A stretch of DNA of 64,000 nt from Amycolatopsis jiangsuensis (GTDB lineage: Bacteria > Actinomycetota > Actinomycetes > Mycobacteriales > Pseudonocardiaceae), in assembly GCF_014204865.1 (NCBI RefSeq), contig NZ_JACHMG010000001.1, positions 5,234,501 through 5,298,500 on the forward strand, read 5' to 3'. The notes under the pieces are model-generated. The model saw only the letters and a program-made list of their open reading frames with translations, was not told the DNA's origin and made no database searches. Every line of letters starts with the position of its first letter. Position 1 is the stretch's first letter. A program made the translations under genes and the position numbers. Positions 51,317 to 58,355 of the stretch are shown piece by piece.

Positions 51317-52587
51317 CGTTCGCGGTCCGGCCGCGGGTGCCCGGCCGCAAGCGGTTCGGCGGAGTGTTCAGCGGGGACAGCCCGACGTTCGTGCTGCTGT
51401 TCGGGGTCGGCTTCCTGTTCACCGCGTTCTTCCGTACCGACGCCTGGCACAAAGTCCTTTTCGGACCGTCCGCAGTGGACTTCCCGGCGGTGCTGGGGCT
51501 GGTGCTGCTGTGCTGTGCGGTGGGCTGGCGAAGCCTGCTGCGGCGGGGATTCGTGTGGGCAGAACCGGCCGAGCTGACCTGGCTGGACTTCACCAGGGTG
51601 GATCGCCGCCGGGTGGTCGCGGCCCGGCTGGCCGGTGGGCTCAGCGCGTTCTTCGTCGTGCTCGGCTACCTGGCCGCGCTCATGCTCGCGGTCGGCGGCG
51701 GCCCGCCCGGGTGGTGGCGAGCCGCGGCGGCCATCGTGGCGGGCAGCGTGGTGCTGGCACTGGCGACGGCCCGGCGCACCGCGCTGCGAGCCGAGGCAGC
51801 CGGCCCGCTCGTGCTCGCGGTCGCCGGGGTGGCGATTTCCGCCGCGCACCTGGAAGCGGAGGCCGTGCAGTACGTCGGCGCCGCGCTCGCGGTGGGCGGG
51901 CTGGTGCTCGCGTTCGGCGGCGAGGCGGTCACGCGCGCCGGCCGGGCGGTGCTGCTCGAGGGCTGGAACGCGCGCGTGCTGCGGTCGGTCGCGGTCACGT
52001 TCCTGGATCCGATGATGATGCTGCCGGAGGCCGCGCCGTCGGGCTCGTGGTCGCTGCGGCCACCCACACCGTTGCGGCTGGCCTGGGTGGGCGCGGTCGG
52101 CCGTTCGCGGTACGCGGGTGCGGTGCTGCTGGTCGCGCTCGCCGTCGCGGTCGGGCACGTCGCCGTCCCGACCCTGCCGAGCGCGGTGCTCGTCGGGCTG
52201 GGCGCCTACGTCGCACTGACCCCGTTCGGCGCCGGTCTGGGTGTGCTGTGGCGGAATCCGGGACGAAGGCGGTGGCTCGGCTCGCCGTCGTGGGAGCTGG
52301 TGCTCGCGCACGGGGTGGTCCTCGCCGGGGTCGCGCTCGCGTGGTCCGTGCTGCTCGCGGTGGCGCTGCTGGCGCTGGGCACGGCGGTTCCGCCGCTCGC
52401 CTGGGGGACCGTAGTACTGGCGGTGCTCTCGGTGCTGCGCACCGTCACGCGGTCGCCGGTCGACTACAGCAGCGCCGGGTTCGTGGACACCCCGGCCGGT
52501 CCGCTGCCGGCGAACCTGGCCCGGCAGCTGTTCCGCGGCCCGGATCTGCTGGCCGCCGGGATCGTGGTGCTGTCGCTGGTCGGCTGA
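51313..52587 (+). CDS. ABC transporter membrane protein (permease candidate)
   Basis: The 424-residue polytopic membrane protein starts at GTG 51313 overlapping the ATPase stop. About nine or ten hydrophobic segments are evident, with a longer cytoplasmic or external region around residues 210-265 (LRSVAVTFLDPMMMLPEAAPSG, later LRPPTPLRLAWVGAV). No named family motif is visible; assignment as the permease partner rests on the 4-bp overlap and the lone ATPase. The function is unknown. Confidence 0.7.
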   Translation: MTFAVRPRVPGRKRFGGVFSGDSPTFVLLFGVGFLFTAFFRTDAWHKVLFGPSAVDFPAVLGLVLLCCAVGWRSLLRRGFVWAEPAELTWLDFTRVDRRRVVAARLAGGLSAFFVVLGYLAALMLAVGGGPPGWWRAAAAIVAGSVVLALATARRTALRAEAAGPLVLAVAGVAISAAHLEAEAVQYVGAALAVGGLVLAFGGEAVTRAGRAVLLEGWNARVLRSVAVTFLDPMMMLPEAAPSGSWSLRPPTPLRLAWVGAVGRSRYAGAVLLVALAVAVGHVAVPTLPSAVLVGLGAYVALTPFGAGLGVLWRNPGRRRWLGSPSWELVLAHGVVLAGVALAWSVLLAVALLALGTAVPPLAWGTVVLAVLSVLRTVTRSPVDYSSAGFVDTPAGPLPANLARQLFRGPDLLAAGIVVLSLVG

Positions 52588-52632
52588 ACCGGGGCCGCCG
52601 GGTTATCCTCCGTGCCGACGAGAGGAGCCGAG

Positions 52633-53208
52633 ATGGGCGGTGGACACGCACCCGGCGCCGGGCACCGGGCGACCACCGAGTTCCCGCCCGGCTGGAGCCC
52701 CGAGCAGATCCTCGCGGTGCTCAAGGACGTGGCCAACGATCCCGGCGAACCCCGCCGCCGGCAGTACAACGGCCGCTGGCGCTGCGCCGGCGAACGCTAC
52801 GGAGTCCAGGTGGCGGTCCTGGTCAACAGCGACGGCCGGGTGCACACCGGCTATCCGCTGTCGGGGCACGGCGTGGTCCGCAACCCGGACACCGCCCGCG
52901 ATCCGGCGAACCCGACCGTCGCCGACCGGGCGGGCAACCGGATCAGCTACTTCACCGACAGTCTCCTGCGCCTGGTGACCACCCGGGTGTCCGCGACGGA
53001 CCTGGCGCACTACCGGGAACTGCAGTGGTCCGGCGAATGGGAAGAACTCGCCGACACCCTCTCCGCCCACTTCACCCACACCGGCTTCCAGCTCACCCCG
53101 GACGAGTTCGCCGACTTCGAAAAGTTGCTGAACTCCTTCGAAACCCCGGTCCCGGACTGCACTTACCTCAACGACCGCGACCACACCCTCGCCACCGTCC
53201 GGCCCTGA
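52633..53208 (+). CDS. EndoU-type nuclease domain fused to a MafI-like immunity domain
   Basis: The 191-residue protein starts at ATG 52633 after AGAGGAG. Residues 1-85 match the actinobacterial EndoU toxin domain: GGGHAPGAGHRATTEFPPGW (with the His of the active site), an ILAVLKDVANDPGEP helix, YNGRWRCAGERYGVQV and GRVHTGYPLSGHGVVRNP (the terminal strands ending xTxYP). Residues about 108-175 read like MafI immunity proteins: TDSLLRLVTTRVSATDLAHY, SGEWEELADTLSAHFTHTG and LTPDEFADFEKLL. Such toxins cleave RNA and are normally secreted on a large carrier; here there is no signal peptide or carrier, and toxin and immunity lie in one chain. Domain calls are by eye. Confidence 0.6.
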   Translation: MGGGHAPGAGHRATTEFPPGWSPEQILAVLKDVANDPGEPRRRQYNGRWRCAGERYGVQVAVLVNSDGRVHTGYPLSGHGVVRNPDTARDPANPTVADRAGNRISYFTDSLLRLVTTRVSATDLAHYRELQWSGEWEELADTLSAHFTHTGFQLTPDEFADFEKLLNSFETPVPDCTYLNDRDHTLATVRP

Positions 53209-53280
53209 CCTGCTGCCGTTCCCGGTGTGAGGGTCCCTTCAGGCAACCAGCGTCCGTGAAAGTCGCACGGCCACCCGAGG

Positions 53281-53553
53281 TCAGCTGGCTTGGGAGAACG
53301 TCGCCGGAGCGGTACCCGCGCACGCCAGGCGCAACTGGTCCAACGGCAGGCCCACGGCGTCGGCGATCGCGGCCACCGTGAAGAACGCCGGGGTCGGGAT
53401 CCGGCCCGTTTCGATCTTGCGCAGGGTTTCCACCGAGATCCCGGCCTCCGTGGCCACCTCGGCCATGCTGCGGCCGGACCGGGCGGCGCGCAGCACCACA
53501 CCCAGCCGCTCGCCGCGGGAGCGTTCTTCGTCGGTGAGGGGCACGCGCACCAT
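53281..53553 (-). CDS. XRE-family helix-turn-helix regulator
   Basis: The 90-residue single-domain HTH protein starts at ATG 53553 (MVRVPLTDEERSRG). The HTH is RSMAEVATEAGISVETLRKIETGRIPTPAFFTVAAIADAVG (about 32-72), with the usual second and third helices. No effector domain is present, so it resembles Xre-type or antitoxin-like repressors. It faces the EndoU fusion gene convergently. TAAACT (53561-53566) sits 7 nt before the start and a 15-bp inverted repeat overlaps the upstream promoter, indicating autoregulation. Confidence 0.88.
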   Translation of the reverse strand: MVRVPLTDEERSRGERLGVVLRAARSGRSMAEVATEAGISVETLRKIETGRIPTPAFFTVAAIADAVGLPLDQLRLACAGTAPATFSQAS

Positions 53554-53560
53554 GCCATCC

Positions 53561-53603
53561 AGTTTAGCCACAGAGTTGTCCACTGCCTGTGGACAACTCT
53601 GTG
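53561..53603 (-). promoter_or_regulatory. XRE promoter with 15-bp inverted repeat and DnaA-box sequences
   Basis: TAAACT (-10, 53561-53566) is followed upstream by CACAGAGTTGTCCAC (53569-53583), a 5-nt spacer and the perfect complement (53589-53603). The arms contain TTGTCCAC(T/A), matching the actinobacterial DnaA box, twice in opposite orientation; a third copy (TTGTCCACG, reverse) is at 53621-53629. Confidence 0.7.
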
Positions 53604-53869
53604 CACAAGCGCGCCGGACCCGTGGACAACCGGCCGGGGCACAAGCACTGGGGGCGTTCGGCGGCTCGAGGTACCGCACTATGGGGTCGCCCTCGCTGCA
53701 CCGATCAGCGGTACGCCGCCGTTCTCCCGGGTTCTCCACGGATGCGTCCACAACCCCGCGGTCGGCAACCCAGCCTGTCCAAATCGATATGGGACACGAG
53801 TGCACCGCGCCGCGCTGAGGTTCTAGGGTCAGGCGGTCGCCGTGTTGCGTAAGTGTTAGGTGAGGTTCC
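53604..53869. other. Rest of the divergent gap between XRE and MctP operons
   Basis: Apart from the third DnaA-like site (53621-53629) and the GTCCACAAC at 53746-53754, nothing coding is seen. TAGGGT (53824-53829) may be a -10 for the DUF3311/MctP operon, whose ribosome site AGGTGAGG lies at about 53858-53865. Confidence 0.4.
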
Positions 53870-54148
53870 ATGTCCACTGCCAAACCGGGCAGGCGGGTGC
53901 GTGGGTTCCAGTTCAGTGCCTGGAACCTGCTGTTGATCATCCCGTTGCTGATCCTGGTCACGCCGCTGTTCAACTTCGACGGGCCGCGCCTGATCGGCAT
54001 GCCCTTCTTCTACTGGTTCCAGCTGGTGTTCGTCTTCGCCGGCGTGCTGTGCACCGGCATCGTCTACTGGGCGACGAGGAAGAAGCCGACCAGTGAAACC
54101 CGCGACCAGCTGGGTGTGGACGACCTCGACGAGGGAGAGACCCGATGA
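53870..54148 (+). CDS. DUF3311 small membrane protein
   Basis: The 92-residue protein has two transmembrane helices (about 18-38 and 48-70: NLLLIIPLLILVTPLF, then FYWFQLVFVFAGVLCTGIVYW) and a charged cytoplasmic C-terminus. DUF3311 proteins are small partners of sodium:solute symporters of the MctP group and are nearly always encoded just before them. It overlaps the permease by 4 bp (ATGA). It probably supports assembly or activity of the symporter. Confidence 0.9.
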   Translation: MSTAKPGRRVRGFQFSAWNLLLIIPLLILVTPLFNFDGPRLIGMPFFYWFQLVFVFAGVLCTGIVYWATRKKPTSETRDQLGVDDLDEGETR

Positions 54149-55809
54149 ACCACATCCAATGGGTCGAGCTGGTCATCTTCGTCGTGTTGTTCCTCGCGGT
54201 CACTGTGCTCGGCTTCGTCGCCTCGCGGTGGAAGGCCGGCGCCACGCTCGACCACCTCGACGAATGGGGTCTCGGCGGCCGCAGGTTCGGGTCCTGGATC
54301 ACCTGGTTCCTGCTCGGCGGTGACCTCTACACCGCCTACACGTTCGTCGCGGTGCCCGCGCTCGTGTTCAGCGCCGGCGCGCTCGGCATGTACGCGCTGC
54401 CGTACACGGTCGTCGTGTATCCGATCGTGCTGCTGCCCGCGTTGCGCATGTGGTCGGTCAGCCGTTCCAAGGGGTACGTGACCCCGGCCGACTTCGTCCG
54501 CGGCCGGTTCGGTTCGCCGACGCTGGCGCTGCTGATCGCGATCACCGGCATCGTCGCGACCATGCCCTACATCGCGCTGCAGCTGGTCGGCCTCGAGGCC
54601 GTGCTGCGCACCATGGGCATCAACGGTTCCGGCATCGTCGGGCACCTGCCGCTGCTGGTCGCCTTCCTGATCCTGGCGCTCTACACCTACCAGTCGGGCC
54701 TGCGCGCGCCCGCGCTGATCGCGTTCGTCAAGGACATCCTGATCTACATCGTGATCATCGTGGCGATCATCTACCTGCCGACGAAGCTCGGCGGCTGGGA
54801 CCACATCTTCGACAGTGCCAAGGAAAAGCTGGCGCAGCCGAGTCCGGCCACCGGCAAACCGGCCGGTTCGATCCTGCTGACCTCGTCGAACCAGCTGCAG
54901 TACGCCACCCTCGCGCTCGGTTCGGCGCTAGCGCTGTTCCTCTACCCGCACTCGCTGACGAGTGTGCTCGCTTCGCGCGGCCGAAACGTCATCAAGCGCA
55001 ACATGGTGGCGCTGCCGGCCTACTCGTTCGTGCTGGGTCTGCTGGCGCTGCTCGGGTACGTCGCGATCAGCGCCGGCGTGAAGCCGCTGACGAACAACGC
55101 CACCGGCAAGGCCGACGGCAACACGATCGTCCCGCTGCTGTTCGACTCGCAGTTCGCGAACTGGTTCGCCGGTATCGCATTCGCCGCGATCGGCATCGGC
55201 GCACTGGTGCCCGCTGCGATCATGTCGATCGCCGCGGCGAACCTGTGGACCCGCAACATCTACAAGGAGTACATCCGCAAGGACGCGACCCCGAAGCAGG
55301 AGGCCAAACAGGCCAAGCTCGCCTCGCTGGTGGTGAAGCTGGGTGCGGTGCTGGTGATCATCCTGATCGACCCGCAGTTCTCCATCGACCTGCAGCTCAT
55401 CGGCGGGGTGCTGATCCTGCAGACGCTGCCCGCGGTCGCCATCGCGCTGTACACGCGGTGGTTCCACAAGGCCGGTCTCATCGCCGGCTGGATCGTGGGC
55501 ATGGGCTGGGGCCTGATCATGTTGTACGGGATCCCCAACCCGGCCAACGGCAAGCAGCACTTCGGCGGCTCCGCGCTGCCGCTGGGCAACCTGTCGATCT
55601 TCGGCTGGCACCCGCTCGCGGGCACCGGGCTCAGCGCGGTGCAGATCTACCCCGGTTTCGTGGCACTGATCGCGAACATCGTGGTCGCCGCGGTGGTTTC
55701 GATGATCGCCCGTGCACTGAAGTGGAGCCCGGGCGTCGACGAGACCGCCGAAGCGGACTACCACGCCGATGAGCACGACAAGGACCTGCGCCCGATCGGC
55801 GCGCACTGA
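54145..55809 (+). CDS. mctP: Sodium:solute symporter, monocarboxylate uptake permease (MctP-like)
   Basis: The 554-residue LeuT-fold symporter has about 13 transmembrane helices. Family marks: WGLGGRRFGSWITWFLLGGDLYTAYTF in the first helices, SKGYVTPADFVRGRFGSPTL, SVLASRGRNVIKRNM and GALVPAAIMSIAAANLWTRNIYKEY (the SSF signature region). The match is to MctP, which takes up lactate, pyruvate, propionate and similar acids. It is coupled to the DUF3311 gene. The C-terminal tail is acidic (about 530-554). A terminator with a T-tail lies inside the 3' end of the facing gene. Confidence 0.88.
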   Translation: MNHIQWVELVIFVVLFLAVTVLGFVASRWKAGATLDHLDEWGLGGRRFGSWITWFLLGGDLYTAYTFVAVPALVFSAGALGMYALPYTVVVYPIVLLPALRMWSVSRSKGYVTPADFVRGRFGSPTLALLIAITGIVATMPYIALQLVGLEAVLRTMGINGSGIVGHLPLLVAFLILALYTYQSGLRAPALIAFVKDILIYIVIIVAIIYLPTKLGGWDHIFDSAKEKLAQPSPATGKPAGSILLTSSNQLQYATLALGSALALFLYPHSLTSVLASRGRNVIKRNMVALPAYSFVLGLLALLGYVAISAGVKPLTNNATGKADGNTIVPLLFDSQFANWFAGIAFAAIGIGALVPAAIMSIAAANLWTRNIYKEYIRKDATPKQEAKQAKLASLVVKLGAVLVIILIDPQFSIDLQLIGGVLILQTLPAVAIALYTRWFHKAGLIAGWIVGMGWGLIMLYGIPNPANGKQHFGGSALPLGNLSIFGWHPLAGTGLSAVQIYPGFVALIANIVVAAVVSMIARALKWSPGVDETAEADYHADEHDKDLRPIGAH

Positions 55810-55812
55810 GTT

Positions 55813-56445
55813 CTAATCAGCCGAACCGGCCCTCTCGCCCTCGGGCGAGGGGGCCGTTTTCGCGATCATGGCGTTCGAAACCACGTACAGCACCACCGCG
55901 TTGAGCAGATGCCACAGGATGTGCGTGCCGACGGAAAAATCCCCGCACACCACACTGTCGATGCTGCGGAACGCCAAGGACAGCGCGAACACCGCGCCGG
56001 CCACCGCGAAGTGCGTCCAGTAGCGGTCCCGCATCACCCCGAGTGCCACGGCGAAGGCGGCCAATCCCACCAACGCCGGCAGGTACAACCCGCCGCCCAG
56101 CGCTGCGATCGCTGCAGTCAGCACGGCGAACCCCGGCGCGGCGAGCCACGACCACCTGAGCGGCACCCCGAAGAACGCGCGCGGGAACATCGCCGCGTAA
56201 TACAGCAGGAAGACCGCGATCGCCGACGAGTCCGCGACCGCTGCCCAGCGCGTGGCGACGAGGTGGAACACGCTGCTGGCCACGAAAATCAGCCCGATCA
56301 GCCCGCCGAGCACGCGCCCGCCCCGCCACCACACCAGTCCGGCGGCCAGCAGGAACGCCAGATTGGTCAGGTCGTTGAGCGGCTCGCCCCACAGCCCGGG
56401 CGCGAGACGTTCGCAGTAGCCGTCCACATGAGCGGTCCAGTCCAC
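55813..56445 (-). CDS. Ceramidase-like (CREST-superfamily) membrane hydrolase
   Basis: The 210-residue, seven-helix membrane protein starts at GTG 56445. Conserved hydrolase residues of the CREST/alkaline ceramidase group are visible: ASSVFHLVATRW (Ser and His of the first motif), DSSAIAVFLLYY (Asp), RSIDSVVCGDFSVGTHILWHLLNAV (Asp and two His). CYCERLAPGLWGEPLNDLTNLAF opens the protein as in related bacterial genes. The catalytic zinc site looks intact. Bacterial members are poorly studied; hydrolysis of amide lipids is inferred. It converges with mctP. Confidence 0.7.
   Translation of the reverse strand: MDWTAHVDGYCERLAPGLWGEPLNDLTNLAFLLAAGLVWWRGGRVLGGLIGLIFVASSVFHLVATRWAAVADSSAIAVFLLYYAAMFPRAFFGVPLRWSWLAAPGFAVLTAAIAALGGGLYLPALVGLAAFAVALGVMRDRYWTHFAVAGAVFALSLAFRSIDSVVCGDFSVGTHILWHLLNAVVLYVVSNAMIAKTAPSPEGERAGSAD
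55827..55860 (+). terminator. Intrinsic terminator of mctP inside the facing gene
   Basis: The 13-bp arms 55827-55839 and 55844-55856 (one G-U pair) have a 4-nt loop CTCG and are followed by TTTT. Confidence 0.7.
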
Positions 56446-56498
56446 GGAGTAAGGAAACCCCTTCCGGGTGAACAGCGGATGCCCGGGGCAGGCGGGGA

Positions 56499-56504
56499 TA
56501 CGGT
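56499..56504 (+). promoter_or_regulatory. -10 hexamer of leaderless AhpD-like gene
   Basis: TACGGT lies 6 nt before ATG 56511. Confidence 0.55.
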
Positions 56505-56510
56505 GGGTGG

Positions 56511-57086
56511 ATGAGCGACGCGGTGAGCCGGTTCCCGGTGACGGAACTCGAAGACCTGCCCGACGACCTGCGTACCCGGATCGGCGCCATCGCCGAGAAG
56601 AGCGGGTTCACGCCGAACATCTTCCGCGCGCTCGGCCACCGCCCGGCCGAGTTGCGGGCGTTCCTCGACTACCACGACGCGCTGATGGATTCCGATGACG
56701 GGCTGAGCAAGGCCGAGCGGGAACTGGTCGTGGTCGCGACGTCCGGGGCCAACCACTGCACGTACTGCGTGGTCGCGCACGGGGCGATCCTGCGGATCCG
56801 GGCGAAGGACCCCGAGCTGTCCGACCGGGTCGCGGCCAACCCATGGCAGGTGGAACTCGACGGCCGCGGCCGCGCGATCGTCGATCTGGCGCTGGCACTC
56901 GCCCACGATTCCGCGCGGTTCGGCGAAGCCGATCTCGAAGCGGCCCGCGAAGCCGGCCTCACCGAGGACGAGATCTGGGACGTGGGCGCCATCACCGCAC
57001 TGTTCGCGATGTCGAACCGGCTCGCCCACCTGACCGCGTTGCGGCCGAACGCCCAGTTCTACCCGATGGGCCGTCAGAAGCGGTAG
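56511..57086 (+). CDS. Peroxidase-related AhpD-like (carboxymuconolactone decarboxylase family) protein
   Basis: The 191-residue all-helical protein contains the AhpD core GANHCTYCVVAHG, with the CxxC redox pair near 82-85 and the following His and the upstream Glu (KAERELVVVATSG). Downstream DEIWDVGAITALFAMSNRLAHLT is typical of the group. These proteins reduce peroxides through the CxxC disulfide or serve as redox partners; the actual substrate is unknown. Leaderless start. The 3' end overlaps a convergent zinc-ribbon gene by 13 bp. Confidence 0.88.
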   Translation: MSDAVSRFPVTELEDLPDDLRTRIGAIAEKSGFTPNIFRALGHRPAELRAFLDYHDALMDSDDGLSKAERELVVVATSGANHCTYCVVAHGAILRIRAKDPELSDRVAANPWQVELDGRGRAIVDLALALAHDSARFGEADLEAAREAGLTEDEIWDVGAITALFAMSNRLAHLTALRPNAQFYPMGRQKR

Positions 57087-57361
57087 AACGGCCCTGGCAG
57101 GTTCCGGCTCGTCTCGAACCGGGTGCGCAGCCAGCCGCGCATCCGGTGCAGAGGTCTGGTCCACACCCGCGGCGCCGGACCGAAGTACCGCGGATCCCGG
57201 TGCGGCGTGAACGCGTCCCCGGTGAGAATCACGACCTCGTGCCCCCGCGGACACCGCCCGGACACCGAAAGCACCCCGCGAGTGAGATTCTCGACCCAGT
57301 CGATCTCGTCGACGCCGAGCAACGTCCGCCGATCACACTCCGCACAGTAGGCGAGGAACAT
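57074..57361 (-). CDS. Small zinc-ribbon protein
   Basis: The 95-residue protein starts at ATG 57361 after a strong GGGAGG site with 6-nt spacing. Metal-ligand pattern: YCAECDRR near the start and CPRGHE further on suggest a two-knuckle zinc ribbon. The remainder is Arg/Pro-rich. It lies within the 3' end of the hypothetical gene 57333-57683 (29-bp overlap) and overlaps the AhpD-like gene end by 13 bp. Small proteins of this kind are common in actinobacteria; the function is unknown. Confidence 0.6.
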   Translation of the reverse strand: MFLAYCAECDRRTLLGVDEIDWVENLTRGVLSVSGRCPRGHEVVILTGDAFTPHRDPRYFGPAPRVWTRPLHRMRGWLRTRFETSRNLPGPFYRF

Positions 57362-57683
57362 CCAACACCTCCCGCTGCCGGCTTGCGTGCGGGCCGGGGT
57401 TGTTGGCCTGTGTTTCGGTGGTGGGCTGAGTTGCATGGGAGCCGGGTCTGCTGGCCGGCTCTTCGGTGGTCGTCGGGACCACACGTGAGCCGGACTCGCC
57501 GGTCCGTGCCCGCGCGGCCGCGGCGAGCCCGAACCGCCCGCGGGGGCCGCAGTCGGACGACTCACCGTCATCGCGTTCCACCCACACGAGGTCGCTCGGT
57601 CGTGGGCCGCCTCGGGCGGCCCGGTGCCGCGGTCCGGACCGACGCACCTCGGCGCGGCGTTCGGCCAGGTGAGAGCCGGTCAC
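57333..57683 (-). CDS. Hypothetical protein, low-complexity C-terminus
   Basis: The 116-residue frame from GTG 57683 has a GAGGTGG site before it. The N-terminal part (HLAERRAEVRRSGPRHRAARGG, then PSDLVWVERDDGESSDCGPRG) is followed by a Thr/Pro/Ser/Gln-rich tail. Third-position GC is high, which fits coding, but no domain is recognised. The start of the downstream zinc-ribbon gene lies within it. It could be a small coupled gene or non-coding leader. Confidence 0.35.
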   Translation of the reverse strand: MTGSHLAERRAEVRRSGPRHRAARGGPRPSDLVWVERDDGESSDCGPRGRFGLAAAARARTGESGSRVVPTTTEEPASRPGSHATQPTTETQANNPGPHASRQREVLDVPRLLCGV

Positions 57684-57800
57684 GCGACCACCTCGACTCG
57701 GATCGTTGCCTGAATCAAGGATCACCCGCCGGACCGTGCGGGGCAAGGGGTTTCCCGGGAGCTGGACGCGGAAGCGAAAACCGGCCCGGACATGTGGAAA

Positions 57801-57843
57801 CCCCGTGATGCTGCCAGGTCGGGGGTCCGCCAGCATCACGGGG
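57801..57843 (-). terminator. Hairpin downstream of the small-protein gene
   Basis: The perfect 13-bp arms CCCCGTGATGCTG (57801-57813) and complement (57831-57843) have a 17-nt loop. The hairpin lies about 100 nt past the stop of the small minus-strand gene at 57945. Confidence 0.6.
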
Positions 57844-57944
57844 TCGTAGGGGGTATCGAAGCCACATCGCGCGGCGTTACACCCTTGATCGCATGTGGTC
57901 TAGATCACTCACTTCAGTGGGTCATCCACCACGGTTGGTGCAGG

Positions 57945-58106
57945 TCAGCGCATGAACGGCTGACGAGCCTGGGCGAGCGCGATGAGCTCCTGCCGGACCG
58001 TGGAGGTGGCCGCGGTGTCGATCGCCCGGTTCAGCGCCCGGCGAGTGCGAGCCTCGGCGCGACGGGCACGGAGCTTGGCGGCGATGTTGCTCATGGGTGT
58101 CTGCAT
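57945..58106 (-). CDS. Small conserved protein (49-53 residues)
   Basis: The short frame reads MQTPMSNIAAKLRARRAEAR, then TRRALNRAIDTAAT, and ends QARQPFMR. The start is ATG 58106 (53 residues) or ATG 58094 (49 residues); GAAGGGG is directly before the first ATG and 12 nt before the second, so the second fits translation better. It is Arg/Ala-rich and helical with no transmembrane segment. CATACT on the minus strand, with TTGGAT 18 nt further up, is a reasonable promoter upstream. Very similar short proteins occur in related actinomycetes; the function is unknown. Confidence 0.65.
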   Translation of the reverse strand: MQTPMSNIAAKLRARRAEARTRRALNRAIDTAATSTVRQELIALAQARQPFMR

Positions 58107-58267
58107 CCCCTTCGGAAGGTCTTCGGTGGCTGTGCACCCAGTATGCGCCTTTTTTCACAAGGAATCCAACGATTCGACGGTGATGTGCCACACGAGCCGA
58201 AGAATCATCGGCAGCTTCTCGGTATCGACCGGACAGATCACGTGGTGGTAGTCACAAGGAGGTAACG

Positions 58268-58337
58268 CACTATCGCTCTATACGGCTCTCTAATCTGGAA
58301 GCTAGAAAGCCCTAGGCAGCCGGATAGAGCGGTAGTG
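58268..58337. repeat. 20-bp inverted repeat with 30-nt loop
   Basis: Arms 58268-58287 and 58318-58337 pair over 20 bp with one mismatch and one G-U pair. The loop (58288-58317) contains CTAG twice. The repeat lies 19 nt past the stop of the ATPase gene on the minus strand. Confidence 0.65.
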
Positions 58338-58355
58338 ACGGGAAGAAGCCGCGAG

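Noticed and set aside
53569..53760. DnaA-box cluster as a replication origin
   Set aside because: Only about three good boxes, no AT-rich unwinding region and no dnaA/dnaN genes nearby. An operator is more likely.
58268..58337. tRNA gene or tRNA remnant
   Set aside because: No T-loop GTTCGA(A/G)TC-type sequence, no cloverleaf, and the stem is one continuous 20-bp helix.
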